Part shown: positions 1 to 7,236 of the stretch, piece after piece
Layout of the letters: every line of letters begins with the position of its first letter
Numbering within the stretch: the first letter of the stretch is position 1
From: Anaerolineae bacterium
Lineage (GTDB): Bacteria > Chloroflexota > Anaerolineae > B4-G1
NCBI GenBank assembly: GCA_016783285.1
Contig: JADHWW010000054.1
Coordinates: forward strand, 1-14,574
Reading direction: 5' to 3'
DNA length: 14,574 nt
Program-made: the position numbers and the translations under genes
The notes under the pieces: model-generated
Seen by the model: the letters and a program-made list of their open reading frames with translations, nothing else
Databases searched by the model: none
Told to the model about the DNA's origin: nothing

Positions 1-52
1 ATTTCGCTTTGGGTCAGACACTGGCCCTCAATCTCAACCAAAATCTAGTCTC

Positions 53-60
53 AGGAGGAG
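53..60 (+). promoter_or_regulatory. Ribosome binding site deciding the start of the first solute-binding protein
   Basis: The sequence AGGAGGAG ends one base before a first ATG (62) and seven bases before a second in-frame ATG (68). The seven-base spacing is normal, so 68 is the likely start. No clear promoter is visible in the 52 bases before it. Confidence 0.7.
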
Positions 61-67
61 AATGAAA

Positions 68-1459
68 ATGAAAACCCGCAGTTTACTAGCATTGTTGATG
101 GTGGCCTCGCTGTTGCTGGCGGTAGTAAGCGCGTGTGCCGCCCCGGCGACACCAGTGCCGACCGAAGTGCCGCCAACCGAAGCGCCGCCGACCGAGGCGC
201 CGAAGCCCTGTGCACCGGCTACCGAAGGCCCCCTGGCCGGCGTTGACCCACGCCACCGAGTGGTGATCTGGTGGCACCAACACAGCCGGCATCGTGAGGA
301 ATGGTTGGACGAGATGGCCGAAGAATTTAATGCGACCAACGAGTGCGGCATCACCCTCGTCCCCCAGAATCAGGGCGGTTACAACGATATCCGCGACAAG
401 ATGAATGCTGGCATCGCCACGGGCGAGTTGCCCGGGCTAACGGTGGGCTACCAGAACGACCAGGCCTTCTACGCGCTGGCCGGCGGGCTGGCGGACATGA
501 ACCTTTACATAGATGATCCGAAATGGGGCCTGACCGCCGAGGAGAAGGCGGATTTCTACGCGGCTTTCCTCGAGCAAGGCGTCCACCCGGCTTTCGACAA
601 CCAGCGCCTGGGTTTCCCGCCCAACCGTTCGATGGAGATGTTGTACTACAATCAGACCTGGTTGGAAGAGCTGGGTTTCGATGGCCCGCCTACCACACCT
701 GAGGAGTTCAGGGAAATGGCGTGCGCGGCCGCTGCAGCCAACGCCGACGGCACCGGTGGCTTCATCCTGCGCGATGACGCTTCGGCCGTGGGCGCCTGGA
801 CCTTCGCCTTCGGCGGCGACGTTTCGAAGGAGGATCGCACTGGCTACATGTACAACGGCCAGGCAACCATTGACGCTATGACCTTCCTCAAGGGCATGTA
901 CGACGACGGCTGTGCCTACTTGTTCACCGAAGGGTACCCGAACCCCGAGCTCGCCGCCCGCCGCGCCATCTTTACGATGGGCTCCAGTTCCGGGATTCCC
1001 TACTACGGCTATGACATGGCGGATATCGGCAGCGAGGACGAATGGGGTGTCACGGTCATCCCGCACACGACCTCCGACCCCGTGATGAACATCTACGGCG
1101 GTGACATCATGATCCCCGCCACCACGCCCGAAACCCAACTGGCGGCCTGGATCGTGCTCAAGTGGTTTACCTCGCCCGAAATCCAGGCGGAGTGGGATAG
1201 GATCAGCGGCTACTTCCCGACCCGCGCCAGTACAGCGGATCTCTTGACCGACTACGTCACCGAGAATCCGCAGTGGGGTCAGGCCCTGGCCTTGCTGCCC
1301 TACGGCACGTACGAGCCGCAGCTCATCTCGTACCAGGCCGTGCGCGACGCCGCTGAGATGGCCTTCAACGAGATCATGCAGGGCGCCGACATCAAGGCGA
1401 CCCTGGATGCGCTGACCGAGGAGGCCAACGAGCTTCAAGCCGAACTGATGGAGGAGTAG
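68..1459 (+). CDS. ABC sugar-type extracellular solute-binding lipoprotein (463 aa)
   Basis: Predicted substrate-binding subunit of a carbohydrate-type ABC importer, anchored outside the membrane. The N-terminus has Lys and Arg, a hydrophobic stretch (about residues 6-20) and a lipobox VSAC with Cys23 as the lipidated residue. A Pro/Thr/Glu-rich linker (about 26-50) follows, then a family 1 solute-binding fold with EEFN, a QGGY segment, [20 protein letters not shown] and a late YFPTRAS segment. The length is usual for MalE/UgpB-type proteins. The start at 68 is chosen by Shine-Dalgarno spacing; 62 is the alternative. The gene is followed by a strong hairpin and then a paralogue in the same direction. 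No permease or ATPase lies in the window; partners could be upstream or elsewhere. The ligand cannot be told from sequence. Confidence 0.9.
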   Translation: MKTRSLLALLMVASLLLAVVSACAAPATPVPTEVPPTEAPPTEAPKPCAPATEGPLAGVDPRHRVVIWWHQHSRHREEWLDEMAEEFNATNECGITLVPQNQGGYNDIRDKMNAGIATGELPGLTVGYQNDQAFYALAGGLADMNLYIDDPKWGLTAEEKADFYAAFLEQGVHPAFDNQRLGFPPNRSMEMLYYNQTWLEELGFDGPPTTPEEFREMACAAAAANADGTGGFILRDDASAVGAWTFAFGGDVSKEDRTGYMYNGQATIDAMTFLKGMYDDGCAYLFTEGYPNPELAARRAIFTMGSSSGIPYYGYDMADIGSEDEWGVTVIPHTTSDPVMNIYGGDIMIPATTPETQLAAWIVLKWFTSPEIQAEWDRISGYFPTRASTADLLTDYVTENPQWGQALALLPYGTYEPQLISYQAVRDAAEMAFNEIMQGADIKATLDALTEEANELQAELMEE

Positions 1460-1491
1460 CCTCCTGGTGAGGCCTGATCTCATCTGAAACA

Positions 1492-1526
1492 CAGCGGGGA
1501 GCGAGCTTGATACTCGCGCCCCGCTG
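1492..1526 (+). terminator. GC-rich hairpin after the first solute-binding gene
   Basis: CAGCGGGG (1492-1499) pairs with CCCCGCTG (1519-1526), and inside it GCGAG (1501-1505) pairs with CTCGC (1513-1517). Single unpaired bases sit at 1500 and 1518, and the loop is CTTGATA. No T-run follows, so this may be a pause or mRNA-stabilising hairpin rather than a strict intrinsic terminator. It resembles the hairpin at 3168-3200. Confidence 0.6.
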
Positions 1527-1569
1527 CTTCACTCCACAGGGGCCAGCCACCAGACGACGTGACAGTTGT

Positions 1570-1637
1570 GGCTACATAGCAATGTCATTAAGACTTCCGA
1601 AGTCTGGCTCATCCTTAATGACATTGGGCTACGTAGC
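1570..1637. repeat. Foldback element: 12-bp inverted repeat inside 11-bp near-direct repeats
   Basis: AATGTCATTAAG (1581-1592) is a perfect inverted repeat of CTTAATGACATT (1614-1625). GGCTACATAGC (1570-1580) and GGCTACGTAGC (1627-1637) flank it as direct repeats with one mismatch. They are also nearly palindromic, so the whole stretch can fold into a stem of about 22 bp. A third palindrome, GACTTCCGAAGTC (1592-1604), lies in the centre. Inverted ends plus 10-11-bp flanking duplications look like a tiny non-autonomous insertion relic (IS4-type elements make 9-13-bp duplications). An operator or mRNA leader structure is the alternative. Confidence 0.6.
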
Positions 1638-3110
1638 ATGAGGAGAATAACAACGAGCACAAGGACAATGCTTCTCAGATTCCTGGCGCTACTGTTTGTT
1701 CCGATTCTCATCCTCACGGCAGTCGTTTCTTGTGGTGCACAGCCGACGACTATGGTGAACGAGCCGACAAGCACCTTGGAGCCGACGGTGGTGCATACTC
1801 CGCGCGCTACAGCGACACCATCCCCCACTCCGACACCGCTGCCCTACGATGTGGAGATCTACGGCGACCTGGAGAATCTGGAGCCCACCAGGCAGGTGGT
1901 GACCTACTGGTACCAGTACAAAGGCCTCCACGAGGAACTCTTGCTTAGCCTGATTGATGAATTTAACCGCGCCAACGGGTGGGGCATCATGATCAATGGA
2001 GAATCCCAGGGTGGTTACGACGAACTGTATCAAAAGATCATCACTGGCATCCCGGTCCACAAAGTCCCCAGCATGGCCGTGGCTCACCAGTACCAGGCTG
2101 CCACCTACGCCGGGCAGGGCGTGTTGGCCGCGCTGGATCCATACGTGGAGAGCAAGAAGTGGGGCTACACAGAGGCGGAACTGGACGACTTCTTTCCCAT
2201 CGCGCTGGCCGCCGACTGTCTGCCACAGTTCGAGGCTCGCTACGGTTGGCCGCCCTACAAATCCATGGAGGTGATGTACTACAACGAGGACTGGCTGACC
2301 GAGTTGGGCTACGACGGCCCGCCCGAGACCTGGGACGAGTTCCGCGAGATGGCCTGCAAGTCCGTCGAAAACCCATTCTCCGGCGCCACGGTCGAGGGCC
2401 CTGGCCTTGGCTACGTCTACTCCGTTGACGCCTCCCGCTTCGCCACCTTCATCTTCAGTCGGGGCGGCAACATCATCAATGAGAACGGCACCGGCTACGT
2501 CTTCAATGATGCAGCCGGCCTGGAAGCGCTGGCCTTCCTGCAGGGCATGGTTGCGGATGGCTGCGCTGTGGAGCAGACGGAAAAGTACGGCGACCGGAGC
2601 GACTTTGGCGCGGGCCGCTCGCTCTTCACCATCTCCTCTATCTCCGGCCTGCCCTACTACGGGAGCGTGGTGGACGAGGGCGCTGGCTTTAACTGGAGCG
2701 TCAACCCGCCGCCGCACTCCACCGCCGCGCCACGGCTGAACATCTATGGAGCCAGCGTCTCCATCTTTGTCAGCACCCCCGAGGAGCAGTTGGCCTCTTG
2801 GCTGTTCATCAAGTGGATGAGCGAGCCGGAACAGCAGGCGACGTGGGCCAGTGGCACCGGCTACTTCCCCACCCGCCAGGCAGCGGCCGACCTGCTGACC
2901 GACTACTTTGCCGAGCACTCCACCTACGAGAAGGCATTCACCTTCATGTCAATGGACTCCGGCATCGAGTCGCCGGTGGCCGGGTACGACGAGTGCCGTT
3001 CGGCCATCTCCGAGATGCTCACCGCCGTCATGGGTGGTGAGGACGCCCAGACGCAACTGGACGCCACCGCTGCGGCGTGCGACGAGTACCTGGAGGAGGC
3101 CGCGCCCTAA
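1638..3110 (+). CDS. Second ABC sugar-type solute-binding lipoprotein (490 aa), paralogue of the first
   Basis: Predicted extracytoplasmic substrate-binding lipoprotein. A basic N-terminus is followed by a hydrophobic segment (about residues 12-30) and a lipobox VVSC with Cys32, then a Thr/Pro-rich linker. Landmarks match the upstream gene along its length: DEFNRANGWGI, GESQGGYDELYQKI, SMEVMYYNEDWLTELGYDGPP, FLQGMVADGCA and GTGYFPTRQAAADLLTDY. The two clearly arose by duplication but are well diverged. The start is uncertain. ATG 1638 abuts the right end of the foldback element and has no clear Shine-Dalgarno. ATG 1668 has AAGGA only two bases before it and would still keep the signal peptide (Cys22). 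Codons upstream of 1638 run through the foldback and are unlikely to be coding. Ligand unknown. Confidence 0.88.
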   Translation: MRRITTSTRTMLLRFLALLFVPILILTAVVSCGAQPTTMVNEPTSTLEPTVVHTPRATATPSPTPTPLPYDVEIYGDLENLEPTRQVVTYWYQYKGLHEELLLSLIDEFNRANGWGIMINGESQGGYDELYQKIITGIPVHKVPSMAVAHQYQAATYAGQGVLAALDPYVESKKWGYTEAELDDFFPIALAADCLPQFEARYGWPPYKSMEVMYYNEDWLTELGYDGPPETWDEFREMACKSVENPFSGATVEGPGLGYVYSVDASRFATFIFSRGGNIINENGTGYVFNDAAGLEALAFLQGMVADGCAVEQTEKYGDRSDFGAGRSLFTISSISGLPYYGSVVDEGAGFNWSVNPPPHSTAAPRLNIYGASVSIFVSTPEEQLASWLFIKWMSEPEQQATWASGTGYFPTRQAAADLLTDYFAEHSTYEKAFTFMSMDSGIESPVAGYDECRSAISEMLTAVMGGEDAQTQLDATAAACDEYLEEAAP

Positions 3111-3124
3111 GCAGAGCGTAGGGA

Positions 3125-3137
3125 CGCGGTAACCGCG
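3125..3137. repeat. Short intergenic palindrome CGCGGTAACCGCG
   Basis: A perfect 6-bp inverted repeat around a single A, just after the second solute-binding gene and before the larger hairpin. It may be a REP-like intergenic palindrome. No function can be assigned. Confidence 0.4.
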
Positions 3138-3167
3138 CCCGTACTCCTTGGATTTACCGCAACACAT

Positions 3168-3200
3168 AGCGGGTTGCGAGTCAGAGACTCGCAACCCGCT
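3168..3200. terminator. Hairpin between convergent genes, probable bidirectional terminator
   Basis: A perfect 15-bp stem (3168-3182 with 3186-3200) encloses the 3-base loop AGA, and TTTCC follows on the plus strand. It sits between the stop of the second solute-binding gene (3110) and that of the convergent glycosyltransferase (3222), so it can serve both strands. Its stem (AGCGGG..GCGAG) resembles the hairpin at 1492-1526. Confidence 0.75.
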
Positions 3201-3221
3201 TTCCATTATGGCAAAGAAGGA

Positions 3222-4205
3222 TCATCCAGGGTATTTCTCACCTGGACACGCGCCGCCAGGTGAGCCGCGCCAGCGCCACAACACGCCCACCGGGTAGCCG
3301 ACTATCTTGGCAACATCGCCCGTGACGTGGATGACTGGCACCCACAGCGCCGCCTGCAGTTTCTGAGCCGGGCTCAGGTCGCCCCACATCCGCGCCAGCC
3401 GCCGCAAGGGCGCCCAGAACATTCCCGGTATGCCGGCCAGGTAGAGCGCCCACCACCACGGGTTGACCGTCGCCCCGGCGATGGCGATGAGCGGCACGGC
3501 GACCAGGTAGGTCAGGTAGCGGATGGCGTGCCGCTTGCGCCACAGGGCCGCCTTGCCGTCGCCCCGCGCGTAGCGGTAGTATTGCACGAAAAAGGCCCGC
3601 AGGTTGGGGCGTGGGCGGAAATGAACCAGCGCCTCGGGCGCAAAGACGAACGGCCCGTACAGATCGCGCAGTCGAAAATCCAGGATCAGGTCTTCGCAGT
3701 AGTCGAGCCATTTAGGGTAGCCTCCCGCCGCTGCCCAGGCGCTCTTGCGAAAGGCGACCGAGCGGCTGGAAGGGAGAAAACGGGCCGGGTTGATCTCCCG
3801 CAACTCGGGGAGCACTGTCGCGCCCATCGCCGTCTCAAAGACGGTGTGCGGATCGGGGCGGAAAAATCCGGCCACGGTCTGTATCCCGGTATCCTCGAAC
3901 GGCGCGACGAGTTTCTCCAACCACTGCGGGCTCAGCACCACACCCGCGTCGGTCACGGCGACGACCTCGCCCGTGGCGGCCTCAATCGCCGCGTTGCGCC
4001 CCTGCGAGATGTTGGCCCCTGGCCGCCGGACGAGACGCAGCGGCAGGCGGCTTTCGGCCTCCAGCAGCGGCAGCGTGCTGTCGGTCGAGCCGCCGTCGCA
4101 GACGACCACCTCGTCCGGGGGTCGGGTCTGGGCGGCCAGACTGTCCAGCAGTCGGGGCAGGCTTCCCGCCTCGTTCAGCACTGTAGTGACGACTGAAACG
4201 CGCAT
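3222..4205 (-). CDS. Family 2 glycosyltransferase with C-terminal membrane segments (327 aa)
   Basis: Predicted to transfer a sugar from a nucleotide-sugar donor to an envelope glycan or lipid acceptor at the cytoplasmic face of the membrane. The N-terminal GT-A fold begins VSVVTTVLNEAGSLPRLLDS, with DGGSTD at 37-42. A DxD-like position is occupied by TDAG (85-88), and YCED (169-172) is in the place of the catalytic acid. A hydrophobic region (about 227-265) gives one or two membrane helices. ATG 4205 is chosen over TTG 4208 because a strong promoter places the transcript start at or next to it, implying leaderless translation. The gene is divergent from dnaX and convergent with the binding-protein gene. 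Donor and acceptor are unknown. Confidence 0.88.
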   Translation of the reverse strand: MRVSVVTTVLNEAGSLPRLLDSLAAQTRPPDEVVVCDGGSTDSTLPLLEAESRLPLRLVRRPGANISQGRNAAIEAATGEVVAVTDAGVVLSPQWLEKLVAPFEDTGIQTVAGFFRPDPHTVFETAMGATVLPELREINPARFLPSSRSVAFRKSAWAAAGGYPKWLDYCEDLILDFRLRDLYGPFVFAPEALVHFRPRPNLRAFFVQYYRYARGDGKAALWRKRHAIRYLTYLVAVPLIAIAGATVNPWWWALYLAGIPGMFWAPLRRLARMWGDLSPAQKLQAALWVPVIHVTGDVAKIVGYPVGVLWRWRGSPGGACPGEKYPG

Positions 4206-4213
4206 CAATCTTG

Positions 4214-4242
4214 ATTATATACGACCATGCGCCTGTTGCCAA
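4214..4242 (-). promoter_or_regulatory. Sigma-70-type promoter of the glycosyltransferase
   Basis: On the minus strand, TTGGCA (4242-4237), a 17-bp spacer and a perfect TATAAT (4219-4214). The expected transcript start falls within about three bases of the ATG at 4205, so the message is probably leaderless. No Shine-Dalgarno is visible. Confidence 0.75.
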
Positions 4243-4272
4243 GCCCAGGCTGGCTCGCCGTCATTGACTGAC

Positions 4273-4301
4273 TTGCCTTTCTGGGCCGACGGTGTTAGAC
4301 T
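4273..4301 (+). promoter_or_regulatory. Candidate promoter of the dnaX operon
   Basis: TTGCCT (4273-4278), a 17-bp spacer and TAGACT (4296-4301), with four of six consensus bases in each box. The expected start near 4308 leaves a 20-base leader carrying GAGGAGG (4318-4324). It is back-to-back with the glycosyltransferase promoter. Confidence 0.5.
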
Positions 4302-4329
4302 ATCAGGTGACTTTTATGAGGAGGCGACG

Positions 4330-6000
4330 ATGGCAGTACAGGCGTTGTATCGGAAATGGCGACCTCGAACGTTCGACAAAGTGGTGGGACAGGAGCATAT
4401 CGTCCGCACACTGCGCAATGCGCTCACGTCCGGGCGCATCCACCACGCTTATCTCTTCGCCGGCCCTCGTGGCACCGGAAAAACGACCACAGCCCGCTTA
4501 CTGGCCAAGGCGGTCAACTGCCTGGCCCCGGAGGGTCAGCGCCCGTGCAACGAGTGTGCTATCTGCCAGGCGGTCAACGAGAGGCGGCTGCTCGACCTGA
4601 TCGAGATTGACGCCGCCTCCAACACCGGCGTGGACGACGTGCGGGAACTGCGGGAGCGGGTCGGCTTCCGACCCAACGAGGCGCGCTACAAAGTGTATGT
4701 GGTTGACGAGGTCCATATGCTCTCCAACGCCGCTTTCAACGCGCTGCTCAAGACGCTGGAGGAACCCCCGCCTCACGTCATCTTTGTGTTGGCGACCACA
4801 AGACCGGACAAGATTCCGGCCACAGTGCTCTCGCGCTGCCAACGCCACGATTTCCGCCTCATTCCCGTCAACGAGATTGTCGCCTGCCTGGAGTGGATGA
4901 CCGAGCAGGAGCACATCCGGGCCGACCGGGAGGCGCTGACGCTCATTGCCCACCAGGCGACCGGCAGTATGCGCGATGCCATCAGTCTGCTCGACCAGTT
5001 GGCTTCCTACGACGAAGAGGGCATCACCGTCGCGGAGGTACACGCGGCGTTGGGGACTGGATCCAGCGAGACGGTCATCCAGGTGGCCGGCGCGCTGAGC
5101 ACGAGCGACGTGGCGCAGGGGTTGGGCGCCATCAACGTGGCCGTGGACGAGGGCGCCGATCCCCGGCAGTTCGCCCGCCAGATGGTGGAGCATTTGCGGG
5201 CGCTGCTCCTTTTGCGGCTAAAGTCAGGCATCGTCCCGGTCCACGTTTCGGAAGACCTGCGCCCTCAGTTGGAGGAACAGGCCGCTGCTTTTTCGCCCCG
5301 CGCTCTGGCGCAGGCGGTGCGGCTCTTTAGCCAGGCGGTTACTGAAGCCAAGGGAGGCTGGCAGCCCCAGTTGCCGCTGGAGATGGCTTTTATCGAGGCC
5401 ATGCTCCCACCTGAGCCAGCAAGCCCCGCACCTCGTAGGCCACCGGCCCCGGCGCCCCCGCGCACGCCGCCACCCCCGCGCCATTCGGCGCCTGCCCCTG
5501 CGCCGGCCCGCTCGGTGGCGCCCGCCCCGTCTCGGCCTTCCACGACGGTTCGAGAGCCGGCATCCACCTACGATAGCCTGACGCCTGGCGATGGTTCGTT
5601 GACGCCGGAGGTGTTGCGAGGCCGCTGGTCGGAAATCCTGGACGCGCTGCGCCCACACAATTTGTCGTTGGAGGCATTGATGCGTTCGTGCGAGCCGGTA
5701 TCTGTCGAAGGGGACGTCGTCGTGCTAGGGTTTGCCCACAACTTTCACCGCAGCAAGGTGGAGGAGGAGCGTAACAAGCGGGCCGTGGAAGAGGCGTTGA
5801 GTGGCCTGGCCGGTCAGCGGTATCGCGTGCGGTGTGTTCTGGCTCGCCAGGAGCGTGCCGCCACGCCTCCGGTGCGCTCGACGCCGAAGGCCGCCGGCAG
5901 GAGAGCCGCCTCGTCAGCCGAGCAGATCATGGCCGAGGATCCGGTGGTGCGTGCGGCAGTGGAGGATTTGGGAGCACAGATTGTGCAACGGCAGGGATAG
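4330..6000 (+). CDS. dnaX: DNA polymerase III subunit gamma/tau (556 aa)
   Basis: Motor subunit of the clamp loader: it binds ATP, opens the sliding clamp and, in its tau form, links polymerase and helicase at the fork. The sequence opens with the family signature MAVQALYRKWRPRTFDKVVG. It then shows Walker A GPRGTGKT (45-52), a zinc module with Cys64, 73, 76 and 79, Walker B VVDE (124-127), sensor 1 region ATT (155-157) and the SRC motif (168-170). A Pro/Ala-rich linker (about 360-410) leads to a tau-like C-terminal domain containing RGRWSEILDALRPHNLSLEA. The open frame extends upstream to 3745, but GAGGAGG five bases before ATG 4330 and the family N-terminus fix the start. No A-rich slippery site for a gamma form is seen. 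First gene of dnaX-ybaB-recR. Confidence 0.96.
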   Translation: MAVQALYRKWRPRTFDKVVGQEHIVRTLRNALTSGRIHHAYLFAGPRGTGKTTTARLLAKAVNCLAPEGQRPCNECAICQAVNERRLLDLIEIDAASNTGVDDVRELRERVGFRPNEARYKVYVVDEVHMLSNAAFNALLKTLEEPPPHVIFVLATTRPDKIPATVLSRCQRHDFRLIPVNEIVACLEWMTEQEHIRADREALTLIAHQATGSMRDAISLLDQLASYDEEGITVAEVHAALGTGSSETVIQVAGALSTSDVAQGLGAINVAVDEGADPRQFARQMVEHLRALLLLRLKSGIVPVHVSEDLRPQLEEQAAAFSPRALAQAVRLFSQAVTEAKGGWQPQLPLEMAFIEAMLPPEPASPAPRRPPAPAPPRTPPPPRHSAPAPAPARSVAPAPSRPSTTVREPASTYDSLTPGDGSLTPEVLRGRWSEILDALRPHNLSLEALMRSCEPVSVEGDVVVLGFAHNFHRSKVEEERNKRAVEEALSGLAGQRYRVRCVLARQERAATPPVRSTPKAAGRRAASSAEQIMAEDPVVRAAVEDLGAQIVQRQG

Positions 6001-6009
6001 TTTAAGGGG

Positions 6010-6040
6010 GTTGCTGCCTGGCGAATGAATTCGCGGCAAC
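6010..6040 (+). other. Hairpin just after dnaX
   Basis: GCGAAT (6021-6026) pairs with ATTCGC (6029-6034), and outside it GTTGC (6010-6014) can pair with GCAAC (6036-6040). A related inverted sequence, AATTCATTCGC, occurs near 7345, suggesting a small dispersed palindrome. It may pause transcription or protect the dnaX 3' end. Confidence 0.4.
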
Positions 6041-6050
6041 ATCTGCCAAG

Positions 6051-6162
6051 TCGCCCTGCGGCGACTGGGACAATCGGCTCGCCCTGCGGCGACTGGGACA
6101 ATCGGCTCGCCCTGCGGCGACTGGGACAATCGGCTTGCCCTGCGGCGACTGGGACAATCGGC
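6051..6162. repeat. Four tandem 28-bp repeats between dnaX and ybaB
   Basis: Units are 6051-6078, 6079-6106, 6107-6134 and 6135-6162. The first three are identical and the fourth differs by C to T at its second base. Each unit begins with a small hairpin, TCGCC-CTGC-GGCGA, followed by CTGGGACAATCGGC. There are no spacers between units, so it is not CRISPR. The array is non-coding and lies in the operon leader of ybaB-recR. Confidence 0.95.
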
Positions 6163-6175
6163 GAAGGCCGATTTT
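6156..6175 (+). terminator. Possible intrinsic terminator overlapping the last repeat unit
   Basis: AATCGGC (6156-6162) pairs with GCCGATT (6167-6173) across a GAAG loop, and the last stem bases run into TTTT (6172-6175). The left arm is the end of the fourth repeat, so earlier units could compete for the same right arm. It lies inside the dnaX-ybaB gap and may attenuate read-through. Confidence 0.5.
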
Positions 6176-6233
6176 GCAAGTGTTACACGCGGTTTCAACC
6201 GCCGTGCGGCCATCCTCGTGAGTGCTTACGTTC

Positions 6234-6240
6234 AAGGAGG
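6234..6240 (+). promoter_or_regulatory. Ribosome binding site fixing a TTG start for ybaB
   Basis: AAGGAGG ends five bases before TTG 6246. The upstream in-frame GTG (6222) lies before this site and would place it inside the coding region, so TTG 6246 is favoured. Confidence 0.7.
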
Positions 6241-6245
6241 GTACA

Positions 6246-6608
6246 TTGCCAAGAAAAATCAAACGCAAGAGTGGTTCGTCCGGTTCGAGAAAAGGCCAGG
6301 CCGGGATGCTCCAGCAGTTGCAGAGCCTGCAAGCGGACATGCTCAGAGCGCAGGAGGAACTCACCGCGATGACCATCACCGTGACGGTCGGTGGCGGGGC
6401 GGTGACCGCCGTCGTGACCGGCGAGCGGCGGGTGCAGTCGCTCACCATCGCGCCGGAGGTGGTGGACCCCGAAGACGTGGAGATGTTGCAAGACCTGGTT
6501 ATCGCCGCCGTCAACGAGGGGATGGAGCAGGTGGACCAGGCCACGACTGAGCGAATGTCCGCCCTCACCGGCGGGCTCGGCATCCCCGGCTTGCTCCAGG
6601 TTGGGTGA
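6246..6608 (+). CDS. ybaB: YbaB/EbfC family nucleoid-associated protein (120 aa)
   Basis: Small dimeric DNA-binding protein that coats the nucleoid; in other bacteria it is encoded between dnaX and recR, as here. A basic N-terminal tail (MPRKIKRKSGSSGSRK) precedes the family core: an amphipathic helix from MLQQLQSLQADMLRAQEEL (21-39), strands with VTVGGGAVTAVVTG (46-59) and SLTIAPEVV, then the helix DLVIAAVNEGMEQV. The C-terminus is Gly/Leu-rich. The start is TTG with an excellent Shine-Dalgarno; ATG 6306 would remove the basic tail. The stop overlaps a GTG of recR. The extended basic tail is longer than in E. coli YbaB and could add DNA contacts (inference). Confidence 0.88.
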   Translation: MPRKIKRKSGSSGSRKGQAGMLQQLQSLQADMLRAQEELTAMTITVTVGGGAVTAVVTGERRVQSLTIAPEVVDPEDVEMLQDLVIAAVNEGMEQVDQATTERMSALTGGLGIPGLLQVG

Positions 6609-6610
6609 CG

Positions 6611-7210
6611 ATGCAGACGATTCCTGCTTCAGTGACGCGGCTGGTCGAGGAACTGGCGGAACTGCCGGGCATTGGCCGCAAGACCGCTGCCCGTCTCACT
6701 TACTTTTTGCTGCGCAACAAATCGGACCTGGCAGGGCGGCTGGCGGAGGCCTTGTGTGATCTCAAGGAGCGCACCCGTTTCTGCTCCGTGTGCTACAACA
6801 TCACCGAAAAAGACCCCTGCCCTGTGTGCACCGACCCGGGGCGTGACCGCCGCACCTTGTGTGTGGTCGAGGAGCCGCTCGACGTATTGGCGATTGAGCA
6901 GGCCGGGGTATATGAGGGGATGTACCACGTCTTGCACGGCGTACTGGCCCCCTCGGAGGGCATGTTCGTCGAGAGCCTGCGTATCAGCGAACTGGTGGCC
7001 CGCGTCCGCGGCGGCGACCTGGACGAGGTGATTCTGGCGACTAACCCCACGAGCGAGGGCGACTGGACGGCCTCTTACCTGCTGACCCAACTGCGCCCGC
7101 TGGGTGTGCGCATCACGCGCCTGGGCCGGGGGTTGCCCGTGGGCGGCGATCTGGAGTACGCCGACGCGGTGACACTCATGCGGGCGATGGAGGGGCGGGA
7201 GGAGATATAG
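6611..7210 (+). CDS. recR: Recombination mediator RecR (199 aa)
   Basis: RecR works with RecO to load RecA on gapped single-stranded DNA during recombinational repair. It starts MQTIPASVTRLVEELAELPG, close to the E. coli N-terminus, and contains a helix-hairpin-helix (LPGIGRKTAARL), a four-Cys zinc finger (Cys58, 61, 70, 73) and a Toprim domain opening with CVVEEPLDVLAIEQ. The C-terminus has the conserved NPTSEGDWTASYL and GLPVGGDLEYADAVTL segments. The length matches the family. ATG 6611 is preferred over GTG 6605, which would overlap the ybaB stop by four bases. A diverged copy of the last 14 codons occurs 204 bp downstream. Confidence 0.95.
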   Translation: MQTIPASVTRLVEELAELPGIGRKTAARLTYFLLRNKSDLAGRLAEALCDLKERTRFCSVCYNITEKDPCPVCTDPGRDRRTLCVVEEPLDVLAIEQAGVYEGMYHVLHGVLAPSEGMFVESLRISELVARVRGGDLDEVILATNPTSEGDWTASYLLTQLRPLGVRITRLGRGLPVGGDLEYADAVTLMRAMEGREEI

Positions 7211-7236
7211 AGACGCCATCTGCCCATAAAGGGACA

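Noticed and set aside
437..1492. Long minus-strand frames opposite the binding proteins, dnaX and the glycosyltransferase
   Set aside because: They mirror codon periodicity of the real genes in GC-rich DNA, lack ribosome sites and show no recognisable motifs.
1566..1637. Coding start of the second binding protein at 1566
   Set aside because: This stretch is the foldback element, and it would put 24 non-signal residues before the signal peptide.
3745..4329. N-terminal extension of DnaX
   Set aside because: The frame is open by chance through the antisense of the glycosyltransferase. The family start MAVQALYRKWRP and a strong ribosome site place the start at 4330.
4330..6000. Programmed frameshift giving a short gamma form of DnaX
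   Set aside because: No long A-run or AAAAAAG site was seen between the AAA+ region and the tau-like domain; the only A5 run is inside Walker A.
6051..6162. CRISPR array
   Set aside because: The 28-bp units are directly adjacent with no spacers, and there are no cas genes; it is a plain tandem repeat.
6222..6245. GTG start of ybaB at 6222
   Set aside because: The Shine-Dalgarno AAGGAGG lies downstream of it and is correctly spaced for TTG 6246.
5814..6583. Minus-strand repeat protein read through the 28-bp array
   Set aside because: The reading frames arise because the repeat lacks stops on that strand; they overlap dnaX and ybaB and have no start signals or family features.
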